Assembly (NCBI GenBank): GCA_026989715.1
Contig: JALSIU010000024.1
Span: 1 to 6,300, forward strand
Source: Methylomonas sp.
Lineage (GTDB): Bacteria > Pseudomonadota > Gammaproteobacteria > Methylococcales > Methylomonadaceae
Direction of reading: 5' to 3'
Length of the DNA: 6,300 nt
Shown here: piece by piece, positions 1-6,300 of the stretch
Numbering within the stretch: the stretch's first letter is position 1
How the letters are laid out: the number at the start of each line of letters is the position of its first letter
Translations under genes and position numbers: made by a program
The notes under the pieces: model-generated
The model's database searches: none
Seen by the model: only the letters and a program-made list of their open reading frames with translations
Told to the model about the DNA's origin: nothing

Positions 1-807
1 GACCTTTATAAACACCAAGACCGCTTACCTATTAACAGTATTAATTTCATTACCTGCCACGATGGTTTTACCCTCAATGATTTAGTCAGTTATAACGATA
101 AACATAATTTAGCCAATGGCGAAGACAATCGAGATGGCTGTAATCATAATTTTAGCCACAACTACGGGACTGAAGGCGCAACCGATAACTTAGACATCAT
201 CACGTGCCGCAAAAAACAAGCTAAAAATGGCATCGCATTACTGCTCTTAAGCCAAGGTGTACCGATGCTATTAGCGGGTGATGAGGTTTTGAATACGCAA
301 CACGGCAATAACAATGGCTACTGCCAAAACAATGAGCTAACTTGGTTTGATTGGAGTTTAGTGCAAAAAAATGCCGAGATGCTATCTTTTGTACGACAAA
401 TGATTGCATTACGCAAACGCCATAAATCCTTGATGCGCCGCCGTTTTTTAACCGGAGAAAAACTAGCCGACCGAGCCATGCCCGATATACGCTGGCACGG
501 CGTAGAGCTAAATACACCGCAATGGCAAGACCCTGAAGCACAAGTACTCGCCTTTACCTTAGCCGGCATTGAGGCGCAGGAAGCCGATTTACATGTCATT
601 CTCAATATGTCCGATGCCGAACTAAAAATGCAGCTCCCCAGCATACCAGATAGAAAATGGTCTCTCGCCATCAATACCGCCGCTCCCGCACCTAGCGATG
701 CCATTATTCCGGAAGAGCAAGTGCCGATGGCAGAACTTTTTTATTTAGTGCCCGGTAAAACCATTGTCGTTTTTGAAGCACGCACAACGAGAAAACCTCT
801 GCGCTAA
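1..807 (+). CDS. glgX: Glycogen debranching enzyme GlgX, C-terminal part (5' end outside window)
   Basis: The frame is open from base 1 and ends with TAA at 805-807, giving 268 residues, about 40% of a typical GlgX of around 650-700 residues. GlgX is a GH13 isoamylase-type enzyme that hydrolyses alpha-1,6 branches left on glycogen by phosphorylase. Visible residues begin in the last part of the catalytic barrel. The motif ITCHDGFTLNDLVSYN (residues 17-32) is GH13 conserved region IV, with His20-Asp21, where Asp is the transition-state stabiliser. It is followed by the GlgX-typical stretches NGEDNRDG, LLLSQGVPMLLAGDE and HGNNNGYCQNNELTW. The end (about 175-268) is the C-terminal beta-sandwich region, less conserved. 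The nucleophile Asp and acid Glu lie upstream, outside the window. No stop or frameshift interrupts the visible part. Family assignment is secure; a TreX-like archaeal-type debrancher is a less likely reading. Confidence 0.93.
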   Translation, partial: DLYKHQDRLPINSINFITCHDGFTLNDLVSYNDKHNLANGEDNRDGCNHNFSHNYGTEGATDNLDIITCRKKQAKNGIALLLLSQGVPMLLAGDEVLNTQHGNNNGYCQNNELTWFDWSLVQKNAEMLSFVRQMIALRKRHKSLMRRRFLTGEKLADRAMPDIRWHGVELNTPQWQDPEAQVLAFTLAGIEAQEADLHVILNMSDAELKMQLPSIPDRKWSLAINTAAPAPSDAIIPEEQVPMAELFYLVPGKTIVVFEARTTRKPLR

Positions 808-814
808 TACTTAC

Positions 815-846
815 AAACGTCATCTCATCATAAAGCGATGGCGTTT
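815..846. terminator. Probable bidirectional terminator between glgX and glnE
   Basis: An inverted repeat sits in the 48-base gap between two convergent stop codons. AAACGTCATC (815-824) can pair with GATGGCGTTT (837-846): ten pairs including one G-U wobble, closing a 12-base loop. On the plus strand the stem runs into TTTTACT, a short U tract. On the minus strand the A-rich foot gives UUU but no long U tract. The position is ideal for a shared terminator, but the stem is not GC-rich and the U tracts are short, so efficiency is uncertain. Confidence 0.5.
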
Positions 847-855
847 TACTCATCC

Positions 856-3708
856 TTATGACAGCATAAGCAATTGCCAAATAGCCGCAACCTGTTGCCG
901 TTGTTCCAATAATTCATCTTGCGCAATAATCGCTTTATTTCCCTGCAAGGCCTCTTTATGCGCTCGATCACGAAATCGGCAATAGGCTTGCTTTAAGGTC
1001 TTAGCCTGGTCAGCATTAAGTAAGTTTTGTGTCGCTAGTGCATCTAATAAACGCATATTATCAGTCACTTTTGTTAAGCTTGGATAAGTCGCCGCCCAAG
1101 CCAAAATACAATATTGCACCATAAATTCAATATCGGTAATGCCGCCAATACCGTGTTTTAAATTAAAGTGCTGCAAATCGCTATTATCCAAAGTTGTACG
1201 CATTTTTTCACGCATATCGCGAACGTCCTGCTTTAACGTGGCAACATCCCTCGCTAAACTCAAAATATGATGCCGAATGGCTTCGTATTTTATACCTATG
1301 GCAGGGTCGCCTGTAATAAAGCGAGCGCGTACCAATGCTTGATGCTCCCAGGTCCAGGCTTCTTCCTTTAAATAACGCTCATAACTGCCAAGCGGTGTCA
1401 CCAACAAACCGGAATCACCACTAGGACGCAGACGCATATCAATTTCATAGGCCATCCCTGATAATAACTGCGTATTCAATAAACTACGCACACGTTGCCC
1501 GAGCGTGCCATAAAACTGGGCACTGCTAATGGGTTTACCCCCCTCCGTCATCGCATAATTATCGGGATAATCATAAATAAAAACCAAATCCAAATCAGAG
1601 CTATAACTTAATTCAATCCCGCCCAATTTACCAAAACCCACAATGCCGAAATACATTTTCTCTGCGCCGGCATTAGGAGGCAAACCATGTTTTGCAGTCA
1701 GAATATGCCATGCGATGTTAAGTGCCTGCTCTAAAATGACTTCTGCAATATAACTCAAATAATCACTAACAACCATCAATGGCGCAGCCCCCATAATATC
1801 CGCCGCCGCCACCCGCAATACATTGATTTGTTTAAACTTACGCAACGCATACATCAGTTGCTCCAAATCATTACCATCAATATCGCGTAGCTGCTCTGCT
1901 AATTGCTGCCGTAAAACCGATTTTTCTAAAGGCTCGTATAATGAACGCGTATCCAGTAATTCATCAAATAATGCCGGGTATTTAGCCAAATATTCACTAA
2001 TCCAAGCACTCGCCGCCGTTAGCGTCACCAATTGCTGTAAGGCTTGCTCATTTTCGACCAGTAAGGACAAATAAACATTACGCCCAGCCAAAGCCTCAAA
2101 TAAAGTGCATAAGCGTTGTAAAGTGATATATGCATTTTTTTCATGCACCGCGACACTTAGAATTTTAGGCACTAATTTATCAAACGTCAGAGCCCCTTTT
2201 GTAGTTAAACGCTTAACCGCAGATGAGGCTTTCAATTGCTGTAGCAAAGCCAGTACCTTCTCAGCATCTTGGTAGCCCAATTGCATTAACTTATTTAAAC
2301 ACAGTTCCTCATCTGCATGCCCTGTCCAAATATCGGTATTTTTTTGCACATCTGCCCCCTCCTGCTCAATAGAAAAGACCTCAATAAAGACGGCATGCAC
2401 ACGCTGACGCACTTGGGTAAAATCATGCTTAAAGCTCTCCCAATCAGAATAGCCCAAGGAAAAGGCTAAGATATGTTGTTCATGTGCAGTTTTAGGAAGG
2501 TCATGCGCCTGTTTATCTTGAAACTCTTGAATATGGTTTTCTACACGTCGTAAAAAACGATACGATGCTTGCAATTGCTCGCTATCTGCAAGAGATAGCG
2601 AGCCTCGCTCACCCAGTAAAGCAAGAATTACTTGAATACGCCGCTCTTGTAGCGCGACATCTTGGCCACCACGAATAAGCTGAAACGCCTGACCAATAAA
2701 TTCAATCTCACGAATACCGCCCAACCCTAACTTAACATTATCCAGCCTGTCTTTGCGTTGTAGCTCTTGTGTAATTTGCAATTTTAAATGGCGCAATTCT
2801 TCAAATGCACCATAATCTAAATAACGCCGATAAACGAAAGGCCTAATTAAATCCATAAATTGCTCACCCCCACGTTGACTCCCGGCAACAGGGCGCACTT
2901 TTACCATTGCGTAGCGTTCCCATTCACGCGCTTGGGTTTGATAGTAATTTTCCAAACCATCAAATGTCATCACCACAGGGCCGCTATCACCAAAAGGGCG
3001 CAAGCGTATATCTGTGCGGAAAACAAACCCATCCGCCGTGATAGCATCAAGCACTTTAACCAGTTGCCGACAAATACGGCTAAAAAATTCGCCATAGCTG
3101 GTCGCTTTACGATCCGCTAAACAGCCCTCTTCTTGGTAGGCAAAAATCAAATCAATATCAGAAGAATAATTAAGCTCCCACGCACCTAATTTACCCATAC
3201 CGAGTACGACTAACTCCTGTGGTGTGCCATCAGATAACACTGGCGTACCACGCCGCCGGCAAGCTTGTTGATATAAATAATTTAACGCAAATTGAATACA
3301 GCATTCGGCCAAGGCCGTTAAATCGGCCAATGTTTCATCTAAATCAGACCATTGCGCCAAGTCGCGCCAAGCGATACGCAACATCTGTTTATTGCGAAAC
3401 TGACGTAATACTTGCATCAGTTCGGCCTCATTTGCAATCGCTATTTGGCTTAACTCAGCAGGATACTGATGACGCACATCGGCACGACATAAATGTGTTG
3501 AGTGTATTAATTCCAATAAATAGTGAGGTTGACGCGCACAGGTTTGCGCAACAAATTCACTGCAACAAAACACCTGCGCCAAAACCGAATCGACGCTCTC
3601 ATTATGTGGAAATTCTAAATCCAACCGCTGCAATGCTTCGGTAAAATTTTGAATATGCAAGCGAGTCGTTGCCTGTAATTTTGCGGGGATATTTGCTAAA
3701 GAAAACAT
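856..3708 (-). CDS. glnE: Bifunctional glutamine synthetase adenylyltransferase / adenylyl-removing enzyme
   Basis: GlnE adds AMP to, and removes it from, a tyrosine on each glutamine synthetase subunit, under control of PII protein and glutamine; it is cytosolic. From the chosen start the protein has 950 residues, against 946 in E. coli. Two nucleotidyltransferase halves are visible. The N-terminal (adenylyl-removing) half has LGMGKLGAWELNYSSDIDL with the metal-binding pair Asp184/Asp186, RLRPFGDSGP near 235-244 and GLGGIREIEF near 328-337. The C-terminal (adenylylating) half has GFGKLGGIELSYSSDLDL with Asp705/Asp707, RLRPSGDSG near 759-767, WTWEHQALVRAR near 785-796 and GIGGITDIEF near 853-862. 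Both active sites look intact. The ATG at 3708 was chosen because AGAGG lies 5 bases upstream and the N-terminus then fits E. coli GlnE better. An in-frame ATG at 3768 would add 20 residues but has no clear ribosome binding site. Convergent with glgX, divergent from nagZ. Confidence 0.96.
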   Translation of the reverse strand: MFSLANIPAKLQATTRLHIQNFTEALQRLDLEFPHNESVDSVLAQVFCCSEFVAQTCARQPHYLLELIHSTHLCRADVRHQYPAELSQIAIANEAELMQVLRQFRNKQMLRIAWRDLAQWSDLDETLADLTALAECCIQFALNYLYQQACRRRGTPVLSDGTPQELVVLGMGKLGAWELNYSSDIDLIFAYQEEGCLADRKATSYGEFFSRICRQLVKVLDAITADGFVFRTDIRLRPFGDSGPVVMTFDGLENYYQTQAREWERYAMVKVRPVAGSQRGGEQFMDLIRPFVYRRYLDYGAFEELRHLKLQITQELQRKDRLDNVKLGLGGIREIEFIGQAFQLIRGGQDVALQERRIQVILALLGERGSLSLADSEQLQASYRFLRRVENHIQEFQDKQAHDLPKTAHEQHILAFSLGYSDWESFKHDFTQVRQRVHAVFIEVFSIEQEGADVQKNTDIWTGHADEELCLNKLMQLGYQDAEKVLALLQQLKASSAVKRLTTKGALTFDKLVPKILSVAVHEKNAYITLQRLCTLFEALAGRNVYLSLLVENEQALQQLVTLTAASAWISEYLAKYPALFDELLDTRSLYEPLEKSVLRQQLAEQLRDIDGNDLEQLMYALRKFKQINVLRVAAADIMGAAPLMVVSDYLSYIAEVILEQALNIAWHILTAKHGLPPNAGAEKMYFGIVGFGKLGGIELSYSSDLDLVFIYDYPDNYAMTEGGKPISSAQFYGTLGQRVRSLLNTQLLSGMAYEIDMRLRPSGDSGLLVTPLGSYERYLKEEAWTWEHQALVRARFITGDPAIGIKYEAIRHHILSLARDVATLKQDVRDMREKMRTTLDNSDLQHFNLKHGIGGITDIEFMVQYCILAWAATYPSLTKVTDNMRLLDALATQNLLNADQAKTLKQAYCRFRDRAHKEALQGNKAIIAQDELLEQRQQVAAIWQLLMLS

Positions 3709-3713
3709 ATTGA

Positions 3714-3718
3714 CCTCT
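3714..3718 (-). promoter_or_regulatory. Ribosome binding site deciding the glnE start
   Basis: Read on the minus strand this is AGAGG followed by TCAAT and then ATG at 3708. It is a good Shine-Dalgarno match at 5-base spacing. The upstream in-frame ATG at 3768 is preceded only by a weak GGAT about 11 bases away. This favours the shorter 950-residue GlnE. Confidence 0.65.
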
Positions 3719-3781
3719 GCGAAGTGGGGTGAGTGCGAGACAACGGTATGGCAGGCTATATCGCTCATTAAGCTACTATCC

Positions 3782-3810
3782 AGTATATTATTTTTCTATG
3801 CCGGCGTAAT
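3782..3810 (-). promoter_or_regulatory. Candidate promoter for glnE (weak)
   Basis: On the minus strand TATACT (3787-3782) matches the sigma-70 -10 box at five of six positions. The best -35 at 17-base spacing is ATTACG (3810-3805), only three of six. Transcription would begin near 3775, giving a leader of about 67 bases to the ATG at 3708 and almost none to the ATG at 3768, which also fits the shorter start. A better -35-like TTGACC (3830-3825) lies on the same strand but has no good -10 at proper spacing. Confidence 0.28.
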
Positions 3811-3924
3811 CTTTTTTATGATGTGGTCAAGTAATTTAGTACAAAAAAATCGGTTTTTTATGCAACTTTTCTTTCCGCCTGAATGGGTGCTAAATAACCG
3901 TTATAACTATGCAATCGGATGCCA

Positions 3925-3952
3925 TTTACCATAGAAAAACTGCTATCATAAT
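3925..3952 (+). promoter_or_regulatory. Candidate sigma-70 promoter for the nagZ-hpt-mtnP cluster
   Basis: TTTACC (3925-3930, four of six to the -35 consensus) is followed after 16 bases by CATAAT (3947-3952, five of six to the -10). An overlapping alternative is the extended -10 TGCTATCAT (3941-3949), which could work without a good -35. Either gives a start near 3956-3960 and a short leader of roughly 22-26 bases before the nagZ ATG at 3982. It is the best promoter-like block seen upstream of the cluster. Confidence 0.5.
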
Positions 3953-3981
3953 GCCTACTCCGATTCTAATAAATAGTCACC

Positions 3982-5004
3982 ATGAAAAAGCAACTCCCTA
4001 TCGGTTCTATTATGATCGATATTGCGGGTACGACCCTCAGCCAATACGATAAAGAAAAAATAACACACCCTAATACAGGAGGCGTTATTCTCTTTGCGCG
4101 CAACTATGAAGCTCCCGCACAAATTACTGCACTCAGCCAACAAATCAGAGCAGCAAGACAAGGTGCCATCTTGATTGCAGTTGACCAAGAAGGTGGGCGT
4201 GTACAGCGTTTTCAAACCGGTTTTACCCGTTTGCCGCCTGCCGCGGCCTATGCACAACAACCCGAATTAACACAAGATGCCGGCTGGCTAATGGCAATGG
4301 AACTGCTGGTTTTAGGTATCGATTTTAGCTTTGCACCCGTTTTAGATATTGACTGCGGTATCAGTAGCATTATCGGCAACCGTTCATTCTCTCAAGACCC
4401 GGAACAAGCCTGCCAACTTAGCAGTGATTTCCGTGTCGGCATGCGCCGTGCCGGAATGGCCGCCATCGGCAAGCATTTTCCGGGACATGGTACCGTTGCA
4501 TTAGACTCACACTTAACCTTACCGGTTGATGAACGCAGTTACCAACATATCGCCGCACACGACTTGTTACCATTTAAGCACTTAATCCAAGAGGGCTTAG
4601 AAGGTATTATGCCTGCCCATGTCGTTTATCCGGCAATTGATGAATTACCCGCAGGATTTTCCAGCATTTGGATAAATGAAATATTACGCCAACAACTCGG
4701 TTTTCAGGGAGCTATATTCAGTGATGATTTAAGCATGCAAGGAGCCGCCGCCATCGGTGATTTTGACTTACGTGCCAAACTTGCCCGTGAAGCCGGTTGC
4801 GACATGCTATTGGTCTGTAATAATGAACCTGCCGCCGAACAAGTACTAGAAACAACGCCTATCGAAAATAATAAACGCCGCGAACAACGCCTATCAGCTA
4901 TGTTAGCGCAGTCTAATGTAACTCAACAAACACTGCAAAATAGCTTAAAATGGCAGGCCGTCCGTCAAAAAGTATCCGAACTGGCCGAATCCTATGCTAG
5001 CTGA
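3982..5004 (+). CDS. nagZ: Beta-N-acetylglucosaminidase NagZ (GH3), murein recycling
   Basis: NagZ is a cytoplasmic glycoside hydrolase of family 3 that cleaves GlcNAc from GlcNAc-1,6-anhydro-MurNAc-peptides imported during cell-wall recycling. In bacteria with inducible AmpC the products also affect beta-lactamase induction. The 340 residues match the compact single-domain Gram-negative NagZ (E. coli 341), with no signal peptide. Visible motifs: GGVILFARNY (33-42), VDQEGGRVQRF (67-77), FAPVLDID (117-124), KHFPGHG (164-170), the Asp175-Ser-His177 loop that supplies the acid/base His-Asp dyad, IMPAHVVY (209-216) and IFSDDLSMQGA with the likely nucleophile Asp248. All key residues are present. 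The ATG at 3982 puts IGSIMIDI where E. coli NagZ has its N-terminal GPVMLDV. No clear Shine-Dalgarno sequence precedes it, and the next in-frame ATG (4012) would cut into the conserved first strand. It is the first gene of the cluster and overlaps hpt by 11 bases. Confidence 0.96.
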   Translation: MKKQLPIGSIMIDIAGTTLSQYDKEKITHPNTGGVILFARNYEAPAQITALSQQIRAARQGAILIAVDQEGGRVQRFQTGFTRLPPAAAYAQQPELTQDAGWLMAMELLVLGIDFSFAPVLDIDCGISSIIGNRSFSQDPEQACQLSSDFRVGMRRAGMAAIGKHFPGHGTVALDSHLTLPVDERSYQHIAAHDLLPFKHLIQEGLEGIMPAHVVYPAIDELPAGFSSIWINEILRQQLGFQGAIFSDDLSMQGAAAIGDFDLRAKLAREAGCDMLLVCNNEPAAEQVLETTPIENNKRREQRLSAMLAQSNVTQQTLQNSLKWQAVRQKVSELAESYAS

Positions 5005-5548
5005 AATTGAACAAGTACAACAAAATGCGCAATTATTACATACAGAAGCTGATGTCGAGGCTGCGATTGATAAAATGGCGGTACATATTAACCGTACGCT
5101 AGCACATAAAAACCCCTTAATTTTATGTGTCATGAATGGCGGCGTAGTGACCGCCGGTAAATTAATGACCAAATTTAATTTCCCCTTAACCCTCGATGCC
5201 ATCAATGTTACTCGCTATGGTCAACAAACCAGCGGCAGCCAAATTAACTGGCTACAAAAACCAGCCAGTTCACTACAAGACCGTACAATTCTGATTATTG
5301 ATGACATACTAGATGAAGGACTGACACTACAAGCCATCTATCAATATTGTCAGGCACAAGGTGCCAGTGCGATTTATAGTGCTGTTTTAGTCGATAAACA
5401 ACTCGATAAAGCCAAGCCAATAAGTGCCGATTTTGTTGGTTTATCGGTCATCAATCGTTATCTATATGGCTACGGTATGGACTACAAAGGCTATTTACGT
5501 AATGCTGCCGGTATTTACGCCTGTGCTACAAATAAACAAAAAACATGA
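4994..5548 (+). CDS. hpt: Hypoxanthine-guanine phosphoribosyltransferase
   Basis: This cytosolic type I phosphoribosyltransferase makes IMP or GMP from hypoxanthine or guanine and PRPP. The 184 residues fit the family. The PRPP loop is ILIIDDILDEGLTL (99-112), with the acidic pair Asp103/Asp104 and the likely catalytic base Asp107. MNGGVVTAG (47-55) is the pyrophosphate-binding loop. TRYGQQTSGSQINW (73-86) corresponds to the mobile active-site loop. Lys135 in VLVDK is placed like the purine-contacting lysine, and YGYGMDYKGYLRN (158-170) matches the HPRT C-terminal signature. The loop reads DEG where human HPRT has DTG; I recall DEG in the close Pseudomonas relatives, so it appears to be a subfamily trait. 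The start overlaps the nagZ end by 11 bases with no clear ribosome binding site, so translation probably depends on coupling. The N-terminus aligns with relatives, supporting this ATG. Xanthine- or guanine-preferring activity cannot be excluded. Confidence 0.93.
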   Translation: MLAEIEQVQQNAQLLHTEADVEAAIDKMAVHINRTLAHKNPLILCVMNGGVVTAGKLMTKFNFPLTLDAINVTRYGQQTSGSQINWLQKPASSLQDRTILIIDDILDEGLTLQAIYQYCQAQGASAIYSAVLVDKQLDKAKPISADFVGLSVINRYLYGYGMDYKGYLRNAAGIYACATNKQKT

Positions 5549-6282
5549 AAATCACAGCAATTATTGGCGGATCAGGGCTGACGCAGCTCGCATCACTCAA
5601 ATTGATTGAGCAACAACAGATAAAAACGCCTTATGGCATGCCCTCGTCTGCTTGTACACTGGGTGAAATTTATGGGCAAAAAGTTATTTTTATCGCACGC
5701 CATGGTAACCCGCACAGTATCGCACCCCATAACATCAATTACCGCGCCAATATTTGGGCTCTCAAACAAATGGGTGCTGAACAAATCATTGCGGTTGCCG
5801 CCGTCGGGGGTATCACGTCGGCAATGTCCCCGGCACGCATTGCCATTCCCAAACAAATCATTGATTATAGCTATGGGCGCGAGCACACCTTTTTTGCCGA
5901 AGCAGGCCAAGCCGTCCAACATATTGATTTCACCCATCCCTATGATGAAGCACTGCGCCAACGTCTTATACAAAGTGCAACCGACCTTGATATTCAAACG
6001 GGCGGTGTTTATGGCTGCACCCAAGGCCCAAGACTGGAAACTGCAGCAGAAATTATACGCATGCAACGCGATGGCTGTGACTTAGTGGGAATGACAGGCA
6101 TGCCGGAAGCAGCCTTGGCAAAAGAACTGGAAATACCTTATGCCTGTTGCGCCGTCATTGCCAATTGGGCAGCCGGCAAAGGCGCAGATGAAATTACTAT
6201 GTCGGACATCCTTAAAAATTTAGAAAAAGGCATGGCCGATGCCGAAACCTTATTACAACACTTCTTCTCAGGAAAAAGCTAA
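5545..6282 (+). CDS. mtnP: S-methyl-5'-thioinosine phosphorylase (MTAP/PNP family)
   Basis: This hexameric or trimeric-type nucleoside phosphorylase (PNP/MTAP family 2) most likely splits 5'-methylthioinosine with phosphate into hypoxanthine and 5-methylthioribose-1-phosphate. The 245 residues closely resemble, from memory, the characterised Pseudomonas aeruginosa PA3004 enzyme. Motifs in order: IIGGSGL (6-12, phosphate loop), ARHG (51-54), PHNINYRANIWALKQ (61-75), VAAVGGI (84-90), GREHTFF (111-117), DFTHPYDE (128-135), TQGPRLET (159-166), GMTGMPEAALAKE (182-194) and Asn207 in the base-binding region where adenine-specific MTAP carries Asp. That Asn favours a 6-oxopurine substrate over methylthioadenosine. 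The start overlaps the hpt stop as ATGA. Its position beside hpt fits, since the hypoxanthine product is the Hpt substrate. A deaminase making methylthioinosine from methylthioadenosine would have to be elsewhere. Plain MTA phosphorylase is the alternative; specificity is inferred. The symbol mtnP is also used for MTA phosphorylases. Confidence 0.88.
   Translation: MKITAIIGGSGLTQLASLKLIEQQQIKTPYGMPSSACTLGEIYGQKVIFIARHGNPHSIAPHNINYRANIWALKQMGAEQIIAVAAVGGITSAMSPARIAIPKQIIDYSYGREHTFFAEAGQAVQHIDFTHPYDEALRQRLIQSATDLDIQTGGVYGCTQGPRLETAAEIIRMQRDGCDLVGMTGMPEAALAKELEIPYACCAVIANWAAGKGADEITMSDILKNLEKGMADAETLLQHFFSGKS
6270..6275 (+). promoter_or_regulatory. Ribosome binding site for the gene starting at 6282
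   Basis: AGGAAA lies inside the last codons of the phosphorylase gene, with AGGA 8 bases before the ATG at 6282. It is the best Shine-Dalgarno match in the rightward cluster and supports a real start there. Confidence 0.5.
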
Positions 6283-6300
6283 TGACCTATAGTATGACCG
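6282..6300 (+). CDS. Start of next operon gene, product unknown (cut by window edge)
   Basis: An ATG overlaps the phosphorylase stop in a TAATG junction and is preceded by AGGAAA at good spacing. Only MTYSMT can be read before the window ends, so the product cannot be named. The 1-base overlap continues the pattern of tight junctions and suggests that this gene belongs to the same transcription unit. Confidence 0.5.

Larger units (their letters stand above)
3709..3981. other. Divergent intergenic region between glnE and nagZ
   Basis: About 273 bases, AT-rich, with no convincing gene. It contains the weak glnE promoter candidate, an A7-TCGG-T6 block (3843-3859) that could form only an all-A/T hairpin or a bent A-tract element, an 8-base palindrome GTTATAAC (3900-3907), and the nagZ promoter candidate near its right end. 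No riboswitch-like or tRNA-like fold was recognised by eye. Confidence 0.6.

Noticed and set aside
3219..3644. Plus-strand 141-residue frame opposite glnE
   Set aside because: It lies wholly antisense to conserved GlnE coding sequence, has no recognisable motif and is explained as a shadow of that gene. The same holds for the other antisense frames inside glnE, nagZ and mtnP.
3843..3859. A7-TCGG-T6 block as a terminator or attenuator
   Set aside because: The stem would be entirely A-U pairs and so unstable, and no gene ends nearby on either strand. At most it is a bent A-tract element.
3710..3934. Plus-strand 74-residue frame with a hydrophobic stretch (ISLIKLLSSILFFYAGVIFFMMW), a possible small membrane protein
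   Set aside because: It begins at a TTG without a ribosome binding site, overlaps the 5' end of glnE, and the hydrophobic run comes from AT-rich non-coding sequence. It also overlaps the nagZ promoter region.
3913..3965. Inverted repeat AATCGGA (3913-3919) / TCCGATT (3959-3965) flanking the nagZ promoter, as a possible operator
   Set aside because: Arms are only 7 bases with a 39-base spacer. A match of this size is expected by chance in a region this long, and no known regulator site was recognised.
1..6300. DNA uptake sequences, insertion-sequence ends, CRISPR repeats, tRNA or rRNA genes
   Set aside because: No Neisseria- or Haemophilus-type uptake words, regularly spaced repeats, transposase fragments or tRNA-like arms were found by eye on either strand.

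Overview
This window is ordinary chromosomal housekeeping sequence. It most likely comes from an AT-leaning gammaproteobacterium. The gene products resemble the Escherichia coli and Pseudomonas versions of GlnE, NagZ and the nagZ-hpt-mtnP cluster. Leucine codons favour TTA, and GC content looks to be in the mid-40s by eye (not computed). The genus cannot be fixed from the sequence alone. No mobile element, CRISPR array, tRNA or rRNA gene was seen.

Layout: (1) At 1-807 (+) is the C-terminal part of a glycogen debranching enzyme, GlgX, cut by the left window edge. (2) It converges with glnE on the minus strand, which encodes the two-headed adenylyltransferase/adenylyl-removase that controls glutamine synthetase. 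The two stop codons are 48 bases apart, and the gap holds a probable shared hairpin terminator. (3) A non-coding divergent region of about 273 bases (3709-3981) separates glnE from a rightward gene cluster and carries candidate promoters for both sides. (4) The cluster runs nagZ (cell-wall recycling beta-N-acetylglucosaminidase), hpt (hypoxanthine-guanine phosphoribosyltransferase), then a methylthioinosine phosphorylase gene. The next gene begins at 6282 and leaves the window after 19 bases. Junctions in this cluster overlap by 11, 4 and 1 bases, so it reads as one transcription unit with translational coupling.

Functionally, the last two complete genes form a short salvage path. The phosphorylase splits 5'-methylthioinosine into hypoxanthine and methylthioribose-1-phosphate, and Hpt converts hypoxanthine to IMP with PRPP. 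NagZ acts in a different pathway, removing GlcNAc from 1,6-anhydro-MurNAc-peptides during murein recycling, and may share the operon only by conserved gene order.

I looked for a hidden or new system and did not find one. The points worth a second look are the salvage coupling, the weak or absent Shine-Dalgarno sequences in the cluster, the variant PRPP loop of Hpt and the glnE start site.
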